Positions 28,839 through 38,214 of a stretch of 64,000 bases of DNA are shown one piece after another. A program made the position numbers and the translations under genes. The notes below the pieces were generated by a model. It saw nothing but the letters and a program-made list of their open reading frames with translations, was not told the DNA's origin and ran no database searches. The DNA is from Rhodospirillales bacterium. GTDB taxonomy: Bacteria > Pseudomonadota > Alphaproteobacteria > Rhodospirillales > Defluviicoccaceae. Numbering within the stretch: position 1 is the stretch's first letter; each line of letters opens with the position of its first letter. The stretch spans positions 124,001-188,000 of the forward strand of contig JADJRE010000004.1 of NCBI GenBank assembly GCA_016712375.1, given 5' to 3'.

Positions 28839-29758
28839 TCATCATGCAGCGCCTTAATTTGGCGGCGGTAGACCTCAACTTGCTCGTCGTCTTCGACGCA
28901 ATCATGGCCGAGCGCAGCGTCACCCGCGCCGCCGAGTGTGTACGCCTGACTCAGCCAGCGGTGAGCCATGCGCTGTCCCGCCTGCGCACCTTGTTCCGCG
29001 ATCCGCTGTTCGTGCGCACGCCGGCCGGGATGGAGCCGACGCCGCTGGCGCTCGGCTTAGGACCACGCATTGCGGCGGTGCTCCACGAGGTCGGCGCGAT
29101 CCTTGCGCCGGACCAGACATTTGACCCGGGAACGTCCGACCGAATCTTCAGCGTCGGGATGTCGGATTACGCCGCCTCGGTGTTCCTGCCCGCGCTCGCG
29201 CGGCGCATCCAGCAGTTGGCGCCTGGAGTCACCGTGGTGTCGCGGCACACGAACCACGCCGAGGGGATCGGACTACTGGACGCGGGTGACGCAGAGTTGG
29301 TGGTGGGCAACTTCCCCGACCCGCCGCAGCGCCTCCAGAGCGAATTGTTGTTCCATGAGGTGTTCCTTTGCGCCTTGCGCGCCGGGCACCCCGCCCTCGC
29401 CGGCACCTTCGACCTGGACGCCTATTTGCGGTGTTCGCACCTGAACGTGTCACTTCGGGGCGAACCGGTGGGCTACGTCGATCGCGTCCTGGCCCGTTCA
29501 CGCCGCCGTCGCAAGGTGACGCTCGTCGCCGGACACTTCCTTGTCGCGCCCGACTTGGTGGCCGCGACCGACTTGGTCGCCACCGAGCCCGCGCGGGTGC
29601 TGAGCCCCGCGGCAGGCAGGCTGGGCCTGAAGCTGCGGGACGTCCCATTCCGGGTACCCGGCTTCGCGGTGGTGCAGATGTGGCCGCGGCGCCTCGACAC
29701 CGACCGGGGTCATGCCTGGCTGCGCAGCCAAGTCAAGGCCGCAGGAACATCCGCTTGA
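28835..29758 (+). CDS. LysR-family transcriptional regulator
   Basis: A 307-residue regulator. The N-terminal helix-turn-helix reads VDLNLLVVFDAIMAERSVTR, AAECVRLTQPAVSHALSRLR and FRDPLFVRTPAGMEPTPLA, the NodD/SyrM-like subgroup pattern. The rest is the periplasmic-binding-like effector domain (DRIFSVGMSDYAASVFLPAL onward). It is divergent from the carboxymuconolactone decarboxylase gene, which it probably regulates. The effector is unknown. Confidence 0.9.
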   Translation: MLIMQRLNLAAVDLNLLVVFDAIMAERSVTRAAECVRLTQPAVSHALSRLRTLFRDPLFVRTPAGMEPTPLALGLGPRIAAVLHEVGAILAPDQTFDPGTSDRIFSVGMSDYAASVFLPALARRIQQLAPGVTVVSRHTNHAEGIGLLDAGDAELVVGNFPDPPQRLQSELLFHEVFLCALRAGHPALAGTFDLDAYLRCSHLNVSLRGEPVGYVDRVLARSRRRRKVTLVAGHFLVAPDLVAATDLVATEPARVLSPAAGRLGLKLRDVPFRVPGFAVVQMWPRRLDTDRGHAWLRSQVKAAGTSA

Positions 29759-29836
29759 GCTTCGTCGCCGATGTCTCGGCAACCTGGCTTCTCACGTATG
29801 CGTGCTTCGAGTAGATAGCTGCGCCCGCAACGACGC

Positions 29837-31198
29837 TCATGTCGCCGTCACCAGCGGCGCCGGGTCGGGTTCAGTGTTGGCGGGGGCGGCGCCGGCTTCC
29901 CGCGCCAGCAGACGTTCGACCGTCTGCTCCGCCAGCGCCATCGTTTCGTTCACCGCTAGACTTGCGTTCACGATGTGCGCCGAGTTGACAATCGTCAGCC
30001 CCGGCACCGAGGTCAGCATCGGCGGCAGGTTGTCGGAGTAGTTCAGCGTGCTGACGGCGTACACCTGGCGCGCCCGGGCTATACGCACCGCGAGGATCTC
30101 GTCCGCTTTCACGTCGGGATACATCCGCCGCAGGCCTTCGAGAAAACGCCGCTCGATCTCGACGTCGTCGTAACCCCAGAAGACGTCCTCGCCGGTGACG
30201 TAGCGCGGCAGGTAGATCAAGGTCTTGCCGCCGAACTGTTGCTGAGCGTCGACCAGCGACGACATCTCGATCACCGCGGTGAACGGAATGTCCCGATCGG
30301 TGATGTAGGTGAGGTAATAGCCGCCGAGCGGCCGCGTCAGTACCAGCGAAGCGCAGATCACGCCGTTGTAGGTGACACCTTGTAATCGCCGGCGCTCGTC
30401 CTCGGTCAATCCTTCGCAAATCTTTGCCGCCAGCGGCGACGCCGCGGTTACCACCACCCGGTCGAACGCGAACGCCGTCTCGCCGCTGGTGACCGTGAAG
30501 CCGTCGCGCTCAGGCACGATGCGCTGCACCGGCCGGCCGGTCTGGATGACGACGCCCTCGCGCGCCAGCAGTGCCGCGAAGCATTCCAGGATGCGCGCGT
30601 AGCCCCCCGGTACGTAGCCGAACATCTCGGTCTTCATGCCGCCCTGCCGCGCAGCGTAGAAACGTCGCGCATACGACCAGATGAACGAGGCCGACGCCTT
30701 CTTGTAGTTGTCGCCCAGCTTCGCCGCCAGCAACGGCCGCCAGATGTTCTCGAACACGCGGCGTCCGGACAGACGCGTCAGCCAGTCCTCGAGCGGCACC
30801 GCCTCCAGCCGGCGGCCGTCCTCGATGCGCGCCATGTAAAGGATGGTCAGGCCGAGGCGGAACTTGTCGATCAGGTTCAGCGCCGGAAAGCGCAGATAGT
30901 CGATGGCATTGTTGAGTTGATAAAGGCCCTTGCCGGTAAAAAACCCGGCGCGCGTCACCTTCCAGTCGATCCCCGCGTCAAGCTCGAGCTCGCTCAGCAA
31001 CCGGCGCAGATATCGGTCTGACAGCATGACGACGTGATAAAACCGGTCCCAGGTGACATCGCCCACCTGCCAAGCGGAAGCCAGTCCGCCCAGCTCCGGC
31101 GCTGCCTCCAGAACGGTGACCTGCTGGCCGGCCTGGGCAAGCCGGTGTGCCATCGTCAATCCCAACAGCCCGCCGCCAACGATCCCCCAGCGTTTCAT
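29837..31198 (-). CDS. FAD-dependent amine oxidase/desaturase-like oxidoreductase
   Basis: The 453-residue protein opens with the FAD dinucleotide-binding motif WGIVGGGLLGLTMAHRLAQA and EAAPELGGLASAW, the COG1232/protoporphyrinogen-oxidase-like pattern. A late motif (SVPGLTIVNSAHIVNASLAV) is the usual second FAD contact. Members act on polyprenyl-sugar, carotenoid or porphyrin-like substrates; UDP-galactopyranose-mutase-like roles are also seen. Nothing nearby fixes the substrate. It ends with a low-complexity tail. Confidence 0.8.
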   Translation of the reverse strand: MKRWGIVGGGLLGLTMAHRLAQAGQQVTVLEAAPELGGLASAWQVGDVTWDRFYHVVMLSDRYLRRLLSELELDAGIDWKVTRAGFFTGKGLYQLNNAIDYLRFPALNLIDKFRLGLTILYMARIEDGRRLEAVPLEDWLTRLSGRRVFENIWRPLLAAKLGDNYKKASASFIWSYARRFYAARQGGMKTEMFGYVPGGYARILECFAALLAREGVVIQTGRPVQRIVPERDGFTVTSGETAFAFDRVVVTAASPLAAKICEGLTEDERRRLQGVTYNGVICASLVLTRPLGGYYLTYITDRDIPFTAVIEMSSLVDAQQQFGGKTLIYLPRYVTGEDVFWGYDDVEIERRFLEGLRRMYPDVKADEILAVRIARARQVYAVSTLNYSDNLPPMLTSVPGLTIVNSAHIVNASLAVNETMALAEQTVERLLAREAGAAPANTEPDPAPLVTAT

Positions 31199-31280
31199 CG
31201 TCTTGCGCCCTTATCCGCAGAGCCTGTTGAATTATGAAATTCGGCGAGGCGCGGCCGCGATTCGAGCAGCCTTGCGAGGA

Positions 31281-31720
31281 TCACCAGCTGCCGGTGTTGC
31301 CCATGCTCGCCCACGGCTCCGTCGGCGGCAATGCGTCGCCCTTCTGCAGCAGTTCGATGGAGATGCCGTCGGGCGAGCGGACGAACGCCATGCGCCCATC
31401 GCGCGGCGGCCGGTTGATGACCACATCGCGGTCCATCAGCCGCTGGCACGCGGCATAGATGTTGTCGACGCGGAACGCCAGATGGCCAAATTTGCGGCCA
31501 CCATCATAGGCATTCTCGTCCCAGTTCCAGGTCAACTCCAGCAATGGCGCTTGATCGGCCCGGGCGCGCGCTTCGTCTGCGGGTGCCGCCAGGAACACCA
31601 GCGTGAAGCGCCCCCGCTGACCGTCGGTCCGGCGGATCTCGCGGAGCCCGAGCTTGTTGCAGTAGAAGTCGAGGTTTTCTCCAGGTCGCCGACGCGAACC
31701 ATCGTGTGCAGGTATTGCAT
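31281..31720 (-). pseudogene. gloA: Glyoxalase I (lactoylglutathione lyase), one -1 frameshift
   Basis: On the minus strand MQYLHTMVRVGDLEK starts at 31720; after a frame change near 31678 the protein continues NLDFYCNKLGLREIRR, GRFTLVFLAAPADE, LLELTWNWDENAYDGG, KFGHLAFRVDNIYAACQRL and SPDGISIELLQKG. This is glyoxalase I, which isomerises the glutathione hemithioacetal of methylglyoxal. The metal ligands (His in LHTMVRV, Glu in LELTWN, His in GHLAFRV, Glu in IELLQ) are all there. The break is explained by one A missing from a run of five (GAGAAAAACCTC expected). It fits with gshB at 20.2 kb. Confidence 0.85.
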
Positions 31721-31851
31721 GCAGACCCTGTCCGACTCTCCCGGGCAGGACGCAACTCCCCGGCGACAGAAGATGTGGAGAGATACCGCGTACCGCAACC
31801 TCCGCCGGCAACGCAGCTAAACCCGGCAAGCTGCAAGGGCGGACATACGGA

Positions 31852-32754
31852 CTAGAACTTATAATCGACCATCACGCCGCCGAAGAACTGGTGCGAGGAT
31901 GGCTCGCTTTGCTTGTCGTCTTCTCCGGCGTTGAGCATCCGCTGGTAGCGTGCCTGCGTCTGGATATTCCAGTTGTCGGTGATCGAGTAGCCGAGACCCA
32001 GACCCACTCCGATATCCTGAAAGCCAGGATCGGAACTGCCGCCTGAACGGAACGCGGATGACCGTTCCAGCCCCAGCCCGCTGGCGCTGGAAGCGTCCGG
32101 AGCATAGGTCGAGAACAGCCGCGTGTTAAACTGCCAGGAAGACGAGAGGGGCGTGGTGTAATCAAGTCCCGGCTGCACCAGCCAGCCGCCGGTCGATGCT
32201 TTTGGGTCGGTCGCGACCTGCAGGTCGAAACCGACGGATCCCGCCGGCTGCCCGGTCGCCTCGTCGTGAAAGAGGTAGCCAACAAAGCCGCCTAGTTCCA
32301 CTGGTTTCCCGTCGTCACGACGCGCGGCTATCGCCGGATCTGCCAAGCGTGGCGCGTTCGGTCGATAGTCAAAGGTCGGGCCGGCTTGCAAGTTCTTGCC
32401 GCCCAGCAGATTGGTTCGCAGCTGAACGCCCCGCTGACCTGTTGCTGGGGAGAGCGGCAACTCCTTGTCGAGCTGCGCCGCCGGCGCACCTGGAGAACTG
32501 CCGGCGTTTGGCTGCACTTCGCCCGCTGGCCACGGCACCGTCGTTTCAAGGCGCGAATCCGCTTCCGCCGCCGTGGCGGCGAGCATGGTCACCATCGCAA
32601 TTATAAGGATGTAACGGCGACGGCTAGAAAGAGATGCTTGGCGACGACCAGCCACTGCGGATACCGTAGAGAACGCGTTAGGACAGCAAATACTCACCTG
32701 GACGATATACTCGTGCCAGATTGGGCCGTCCACACTTGTTGCGATAGTTGACAA
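31852..32754 (-). CDS. Outer-membrane beta-barrel protein
   Basis: The open frame gives 300 residues. The real start is unclear: a signal-like segment (RRRYILIIAMVTMLAATAAEA) begins at about residue 46, so translation may start at an internal GTG. The mature protein has alternating strands (PVELGGFVGYLFHDEATG, GFDLQVATDPKAS, WQFNTRLFSTYAPDAS, DIGVGLGLGYSITDNWNIQT) and ends with the aromatic VDYKF, the signal for BAM insertion. This resembles MipA/OmpV-type barrels, but I cannot assign it firmly. Confidence 0.65.
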   Translation of the reverse strand: MSTIATSVDGPIWHEYIVQVSICCPNAFSTVSAVAGRRQASLSSRRRYILIIAMVTMLAATAAEADSRLETTVPWPAGEVQPNAGSSPGAPAAQLDKELPLSPATGQRGVQLRTNLLGGKNLQAGPTFDYRPNAPRLADPAIAARRDDGKPVELGGFVGYLFHDEATGQPAGSVGFDLQVATDPKASTGGWLVQPGLDYTTPLSSSWQFNTRLFSTYAPDASSASGLGLERSSAFRSGGSSDPGFQDIGVGLGLGYSITDNWNIQTQARYQRMLNAGEDDKQSEPSSHQFFGGVMVDYKF

Positions 32755-32857
32755 GAATCCATGTGAGGGTTGCGCGAGAGCAACGGGTTGAGGAGGTTAC
32801 CCCTCGCGATCACCACCACGAGACGGATAGGCGCCAACGCAGAGAAGCGCCCTGGCT

Positions 32858-33172
32858 TCAAGCTCCCCGTTCGGGTTCCGACGGGATTCGGCTGCCGTCT
32901 GTCGGCTCGACAACTTCGCTACAGCGGTAGGTTGCATATCGGATATCCAGGGGAGCAAACTGTTCGGCGCTCTCCAGTCCCGCCACCCGTCCGGTGCCCG
33001 CGCAAATCGCCGTGGCGAGAAGATCCACGTCATCCCGGGAATCGATCACCGGTACGTGACGGACATAGAAACGATCCTCGCTGTAGGTCACCACGCGCGG
33101 ACCCCGGACTGCCTCCGCACAGCCACCGACGGACAGCGGCACGAGAAGGAAAAGCAGCAGCATCCTGGACAT
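32858..33172 (-). CDS. Small lipoprotein
   Basis: A 104-residue protein with a lipoprotein signal peptide, MSRMLLLFLLVPLSVGGC, the lipobox being SVGG-C at residue 18. The mature domain contains YSEDRFYVRHVPVIDSRDDV and two cysteines (AICAGTGR, YATYRCSEVV). I do not recognise the family. It should be anchored to the outer or inner membrane. It stands alone. Confidence 0.65.
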   Translation of the reverse strand: MSRMLLLFLLVPLSVGGCAEAVRGPRVVTYSEDRFYVRHVPVIDSRDDVDLLATAICAGTGRVAGLESAEQFAPLDIRYATYRCSEVVEPTDGSRIPSEPERGA

Positions 33173-33341
33173 CGTCTGATTTTAACCCACTGACTGGACT
33201 TCCGCAAACCCGCGGCGAGCAATCTTTTCAAGATGCGGAAACGCCGGTACGACTGCATCAACCGACGCAAGCCCTCAAGTTAACCCTCGATCCGGCCGGA
33301 AAGGCCACACCCGTTCCGGAGGCCGGGAGGAGGCGAAGGCG

Positions 33342-33510
33342 ATGGGCAAGCGCATCCTGATGCTGGTCGGCGACTTCGCCGAGGACTACGAGACGATGGT
33401 TCCCTTCCAAGCGCGCTGCAGATGGTTGATCACAGCGTCCACGCCGTCTGTCCCGGAAAGCCGCCGGCAAGATCCGCACCGCCATCCACCACTTTGAGGG
33501 GATCAGGCTA
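33342..33510 (+). pseudogene. DJ-1/PfpI-family gene remnant
   Basis: The start, MGKRILMLVGDFAEDYETMV, is that of a PfpI/DJ-1-family protein. After a 2-base insertion the sequence continues LQMVDHSVHAVCPGK, and after another shift AGKIRTAIHHFEG. The rest of the protein, including the catalytic cysteine elbow, is absent. GGGAGGAGG lies upstream of the ATG. With several shifts and most of the gene gone, this is a true relic and not a single sequencing slip. Confidence 0.7.
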
Positions 33511-33650
33511 ACAGCAAAAAGGATGGCCGGCCCAGTTTCTCGTCGTGGATAATGGAAAAGCACGCGCGGCTTGACCCGCCGTTGAGCGAGTGTCAAAGCG
33601 TCTCTCGCCGCCTTGACACTGCTGCCCGCGGCTACCGCAGGATTTAGTCG

Positions 33651-34905
33651 TTGCCGAAGTCGATTGCGCCCGCCGAAATCCCGGCTCTGCTGAGGCCGGG
33701 GATGACGGTTTACGTGCCAGGGCTGGCGGGGGAATCGCCGGTGCTGGTGGCGGCGCTGCGGGCGGCGCCGGAAGCGTGCGCCGGCGTGCGCTTCATTGGC
33801 GTGTGGTTGCCCGGCATCAACCGTGTCGATTACGCCGGGCTGCACGTGGAGACGCGGTCAACGGCGTTCTTCATCACCCGGGACATGGCGGCTTCCTTCG
33901 CCGACGGTCGCGTTGACTTCATGCCACTCTGCTATTTCGACACCTATCGGTTCCTTGCGCGACCAGATGTCCGTCGATCTCGCGGTGCTGCATACCACAC
34001 TGCCGGATGCCGAAGGCCGGCTGTCGTTGGGCGTCGCCAACGACTTCACGCCGGCGATCATCGCAAAGGCGCGAACGAAGGTCGCCCTCGTGAATCCCCG
34101 AATGCCCCGAACCCGCGGTGCCTCGACGGTGGCGCTTTCAGACATCAATTATCTTGTCGACGCCGATGAACCGCTCCTGGCGGACGACGACGCCCTTGAC
34201 CCGACCTTTGATGACATCGGCCGGCACGTCGCATCGCTGATCGCCGACGGCGACACGCTGGAGGTCGGCATCGGCCGGGTACAGCGGGTCTTCGGCAGGC
34301 TGGCCGGCAAGCGGAACATCCGCATTCACACCGGGGCGATCACCACACCGGTGTTGCGGCTGGTGGAGGCGTCCGGCATTGCGGACGTCGAGAATGCGAT
34401 CACCGCCGGCGTCGCACTTGGCAGCGACGCCCTCTACCGCTTCGTCCGCGATGATCCGCGCGTGCGCTTCGCGCCCGTCGGCTGGACCCACGACATCGCG
34501 ACGCTGCGCGCGATCCGCCGGTTCGTGGCCATCAACTCGGTGATCGAGGTGGACCTGCTCGGCCAGGCTAACGCAGAGACGATTGGCGGACGACAGGTCG
34601 GCGCCGTGGGCGGCCTTGTCGATTTCATGCGCGGGGCGCGGGCATCGCCAGGAGGTCGCGCCATTGTCGCGCTGCCAGCAACGGCAAAAGGTGGCATGGT
34701 ATCGAAAATTGTCCCCTCGTTTGCGGCCTGCACGCCGATTGGCATCGCGCGTGGTGACATGGACGTTGTCGTCACCGAACACGGCGTGGCGGATCTGCGG
34801 GAGAAGACGATCGACGAGCGAGCCGCTGCCCTTGCCGCCGTCGCCGCCCCGAAATTTCGCGACGATCTTGCCCGCGCGTGGGCTCGGCTTCGAAGGCAGA
34901 TGTGA
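33651..34905 (+). pseudogene. Acetyl-CoA hydrolase/CoA-transferase family, one +1 frameshift
   Basis: Residues from MPKSIAPAEIPALLRPGMTV to YFDTYRFL lie in one frame; from RDQMSVDLAVLHTTLPDAEG onward the frame shifts by one, explained by an extra T near 33955 (TTCCTT for TTCCT). The second part has NIRIHTGAITTPVLRLVEAS, INSVIEVDLLGQANAETIGG, VGGLVDFMRGA and ITEHGVADLR-like VVTEHGVADLREKT. This is the 4-hydroxybutyrate CoA-transferase/acetyl-CoA hydrolase family (about 418 residues). The start is a TTG directly after an in-frame stop. The acceptor acid is unknown. Confidence 0.8.
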
Positions 34906-34929
34906 CCAGACGAACCGCCTTTGCGAGCG

Positions 34930-35814
34930 CTAGTTCACCTTGCTGCGCAGCCGGCGCAGGAGCTCCTCCAGCTCGCCGCGTCCGCCGTCGGCTGCGGAAG
35001 GTCCGGCGAGAAAACCTTCCAGGGTGGCAATCGCCGTCTTCAGGTTGCCGAGTCGGCTTTGCAGCACCGCCGTCTCCCACCACAGTTCGCCGCGCTCAGG
35101 AGCGATCAGCGTCATCGTCCGCAACACTTCGAGCCCCCGCTCCAAGTCGTCAGCCGCGATCGTCCGCAGCTTGATGTTGTTCTGCAGCCGGATAAGCACG
35201 TCGCGGTTGCCGACAGCCGCATAGTGCTGCGGCTCGATTTCCTTTTCGGCGCCGTGCGTCTCCTTCAGCAGGCTGCGCAAGTCCTCGGCGGCGAGCGTCC
35301 GGCCGCCGCGAAAGACGTCGATAATCACCCGTTGGCCGCGGGCTCCGAGGCGCACCAGAAAGTGCGAAGGAAAGGCCAGCCCGGTGATGTCCGCACCATA
35401 AGCCCGTCCTGCATGCAGCCAGAGGATGCCGAGGGCGACAGGCAGGCCGCGGCGACGGTCGAGAACGTGCATCAGATTCGCGTTACGCGGATCATCGTAG
35501 GTCTCGTCATCCCCGCGCAGGCTCCAGCGTCCAGCCAGAACGTCGGCAAGCGCTGCCACCTGCATGTCGACGCTATGCGTCCGGGCGGTGGCGGCGCGAA
35601 CTTCGCTGCCGAGATCCGCCAGTTGCCGGCGGTATGGCTCGAGCGGCTCGCCTGGCCGATCGAGCGACGCTAGCAGCAGCGCAGTGTCAGCAACGTCGAT
35701 ATCTTGATCTTTCCGCGTACCGACCTCCCGCAGCGCCTCCAGTACGCCCTCCCGTTCCGACACCTTCAGCGTCTCCTTGCTCCGCTCACCGCCTCTGCGC
35801 CTAGTTTGGATCAT
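34930..35814 (-). CDS. SirB1-family protein (transglutaminase-like plus TPR)
   Basis: A 294-residue protein of the SirB1 family. An N-terminal helical part is followed by a transglutaminase-like core with DPRNANLMHVLDRRRGLPVALG, ILWLHAGRAYGADITGLAFP and SHFLVRLG (the catalytic Cys of true transglutaminases is not evident). C-terminal tetratricopeptide-like helices (DLERGLEVLRTMTLIAPERG, ELWWETAVLQSRLGNLKTAI) complete it. Function is not established. It is convergent with the CoA-transferase gene. Confidence 0.88.
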   Translation of the reverse strand: MIQTRRRGGERSKETLKVSEREGVLEALREVGTRKDQDIDVADTALLLASLDRPGEPLEPYRRQLADLGSEVRAATARTHSVDMQVAALADVLAGRWSLRGDDETYDDPRNANLMHVLDRRRGLPVALGILWLHAGRAYGADITGLAFPSHFLVRLGARGQRVIIDVFRGGRTLAAEDLRSLLKETHGAEKEIEPQHYAAVGNRDVLIRLQNNIKLRTIAADDLERGLEVLRTMTLIAPERGELWWETAVLQSRLGNLKTAIATLEGFLAGPSAADGGRGELEELLRRLRSKVN

Positions 35815-35859
35815 GTGAATACGACCTGTCTCGGCTAACCAGCAATCCTACATCATCAG

Positions 35860-36642
35860 TCATTTGCCGGCGACGAAGCGCATCGCGAGACCGAGGGCGC
35901 CGGTGAGCAGCCGCCGCGGCATCACCACCGGGCTTAATGCCACCTCGCGTAGGCGTCCCGGGACACACACCGTTTGTCGGCCGAGAGCGTCGAGTGCGTC
36001 CGCCGCGACATCGCCCGGATCAGCGGCGCCCGGCAGTCCGCCGTTTCGCCAGCCGGCGCGGGCGCCGAAGTTGGTACGTGTGGCTCCGGGACATAAGGCG
36101 ACGACGTCGACCGGCTCGTCGCGCAGCTCTTCGGCAAGTGCCTCGGTGAACTGCAGGTCAAACGCCTTCGAGGCCGCGTAGGTTGCAAACATTGGCACAG
36201 CCGCGAAGGCAGCGGTGGAGGCGACGACGATCAATCCGGCGCGACGGCGGGTTTCCTGTGCCCGCGCCAGCATCCCCGGCAGCAGCCGCCGGGTGAGATC
36301 GACGACGGCGACGACGTTCAGCAGCACCGTCTGCTGCTCGATGTCGGCCGGACTATCGAGAAAACGACCAAGCCGGCCAGCGCCGGCGTTGTTGATCAAA
36401 AGGTCGACGTCGAACTCCTCGGCCCGAGCGACCAACCGATCACGATCCTGCTGAAGGGTCAGGTCAGCTGCAAGCACCTCAACCCGCCGGCCGGGACGGG
36501 CTGCCCGCTGCGCCTCGTCGTTCAATCGCGCCAGGTCGCGGCCGGTCAGCATCAGGTCCGTCGTCGAAGGCAATCGGCTGGCGAAGGCGCTCCCGATCCC
36601 GCTCGTCGCGCCGGTGATCAACGCCCGTCGGTAGTTCCGCAT
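35860..36642 (-). CDS. Short-chain dehydrogenase/reductase
   Basis: The 260-residue SDR has the NADP-binding motif ALITGATSGIGSAFA, the LLINNAGAGRLGRF motif, the catalytic Ser in VVASTAAF and the YxxxK pair in YAASKAFDLQF. Start 36642 (MRNYRRALITG) is preceded by GCGGAGGATA; an ATG 15 bases upstream is also possible. The substrate is unknown; the overall shape resembles DltE/YqjQ-type ketoreductases. Confidence 0.9.
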   Translation of the reverse strand: MRNYRRALITGATSGIGSAFASRLPSTTDLMLTGRDLARLNDEAQRAARPGRRVEVLAADLTLQQDRDRLVARAEEFDVDLLINNAGAGRLGRFLDSPADIEQQTVLLNVVAVVDLTRRLLPGMLARAQETRRRAGLIVVASTAAFAAVPMFATYAASKAFDLQFTEALAEELRDEPVDVVALCPGATRTNFGARAGWRNGGLPGAADPGDVAADALDALGRQTVCVPGRLREVALSPVVMPRRLLTGALGLAMRFVAGK

Positions 36643-36827
36643 TATCCTCCGCTCCATTCGACGTCCAGGTTGCCGGTAGTTTACCGGCCGCCTTGTGCTA
36701 TACGCCGCGACAGCCGACACAGATCCGACAAGAACGTGACTACCCGCTAGTTCCCGCTGCGGCGGATCAAAGCTGACGCTATCATCGTCTTGAGGCTTAT
36801 CTCTAAACAGGCCCCGGAGACATCCCT

Positions 36828-37709
36828 ATGGTCTACTCTCCCTCGACGGCCGCACCGCCGGGAGATGGGGATGCCAACGCCCCGCAGCACGTCCATACCT
36901 ATCGTCAGCAAGGCTTTGCCATCGTTCGCGGTGTTTTCGCTCCCCTCGAAATCGCCGCCTTGGCCGATGCCTTCGACCGCATCCGGGCGGAAGGCATGCG
37001 GCATCCGAAGAGTTTCCGGCACGGCAACGTGTTCTTCCGCGTCGCGGTCGACCCTGCGATCGGTCGCATCCTGCGCTACATGCAGTGGCCTGGCTATATC
37101 GACCCGGTGCTCGACCGCTTCCGCACCGATCCCCGCATGCTCAACCTCGTGGCCCCGCTGATCGGCAGCAACCTGAAGCAGATCATAAACCAGATGCACT
37201 GGAAGCCCCCGGGAGCGGCGATTGCCGAATTCGGCTGGCACCAGGACATCCGCTTTCGCCGACCGCGCGAGGCCTATCGCCGGCCGGGCGACAGCTACGT
37301 GCAGACCGGTATCGCCGTCGATCGGCACCGTGCCGAGTCTGGCGCCATGCGCATTCTTCCCTGCAGCCACCGTTTCGGCGAACTTGCTCTTGGCGACGGC
37401 CGGGTGATGGACCGGCCGCTCGATGATAGCGATCTGCGCCGCGTCGGGCTCGATCCCGCCGCGGCGGTGACGCTCGAACTCGACCCAGGCGACGTGGCGC
37501 TGGGGCACCTCTACACCCTGCATGGCTCCGGCCCGAACCGCTCCCCGGCCGACCGCCGCTTCTATATCAACGGCTACGTCGATGCAGCGATGTGCGACCG
37601 CGGCGAACCGACGTTCGACGAAGGCCATCCGGTGCCGCTGGGCGCGCCGGTGCTGGTGCATTGGGAAGACCTGCACGTCCGGCCGGAGCCGCACTACGTA
37701 GAACAGTAG
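36828..37709 (+). CDS. Phytanoyl-CoA dioxygenase-family (PhyH) oxygenase
   Basis: The 293-residue Fe(II)/2-oxoglutarate oxygenase has the metal triad in FGWHQDIRF (HxD) and YTLHGSGPNRS (distal His), plus a 2-oxoglutarate-binding Arg in the latter motif. The N-terminal HTYRQQGFAIVRGVFAPLEI is typical of PhyH proteins. Such enzymes hydroxylate small molecules, acyl groups or amino-acid derivatives; nothing here fixes the substrate. Confidence 0.88.
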   Translation: MVYSPSTAAPPGDGDANAPQHVHTYRQQGFAIVRGVFAPLEIAALADAFDRIRAEGMRHPKSFRHGNVFFRVAVDPAIGRILRYMQWPGYIDPVLDRFRTDPRMLNLVAPLIGSNLKQIINQMHWKPPGAAIAEFGWHQDIRFRRPREAYRRPGDSYVQTGIAVDRHRAESGAMRILPCSHRFGELALGDGRVMDRPLDDSDLRRVGLDPAAAVTLELDPGDVALGHLYTLHGSGPNRSPADRRFYINGYVDAAMCDRGEPTFDEGHPVPLGAPVLVHWEDLHVRPEPHYVEQ

Positions 37710-37752
37710 ACCGGCCGCCAGGCCGGGTGAACCCGGCAAGGAGGCGGCAACG

Positions 37753-38037
37753 ATGGCGAAAGCGACATGGAACGGCGCGGTGATCGCCGAGGCGAAGCAA
37801 TTCGAGACCGTGGAGGGTAACGTTTACTTCCCGCCGGAGACGCTGGACCGAGCGCATCTGCGGCCATCGTCGCACACCAGCATCTGCCCGTTGAAGGGCG
37901 TGGCTCACTACTATGACGTGGTCGTCGGCGACCACGTCAATCCCGCGGCTGCCTGGTACTACCCCAATCCCAAACCCGCGGCGGCGCAGATCAAGGACCA
38001 CGTCGGATTCTGGAAAGGTGTGGCGATCGAGAAGTAA
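37753..38037 (+). CDS. DUF427 protein
   Basis: The 94-residue product has the DUF427 pattern: KATWNGAVIAEAKQFETVEG, VYFPPETLDRAHL, TSICPLKGVAHYYDV and a terminal HVGFWKGVAIE. A GGCAAGGAGG site precedes the ATG. The biochemical role is not known. A small stem-loop, GCCGGG-TGAA-CCCGGC (about 37721-37737), lies between it and the PhyH gene. Confidence 0.93.
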   Translation: MAKATWNGAVIAEAKQFETVEGNVYFPPETLDRAHLRPSSHTSICPLKGVAHYYDVVVGDHVNPAAAWYYPNPKPAAAQIKDHVGFWKGVAIEK

Positions 38038-38168
38038 GAGGACAGGGAGCGGGTGCGGCGGTGGTCACATCAGTCCGACCTCCTGCCTGTCGAAACCGTT
38101 CGAAATCGAAAATCAACGGGCGACCGGCAACGCTTTCTTCGCAAAGGACCTCCTGACGCCGCGTGGGG

Positions 38169-38174
38169 TATAAT
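38169..38174 (+). promoter_or_regulatory. TATAAT -10 box upstream of alanine dehydrogenase
   Basis: A perfect TATAAT lies 40 bases before the ald start. No good -35 hexamer is found at 16-18 bases, so an activator (Lrp/AsnC-type control of ald is common) may be needed. Inference only. Confidence 0.4.
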
Positions 38175-38214
38175 CCCTCGCAATCAATGCGACCAGCCGC
38201 GCGGGAGGAAACAA

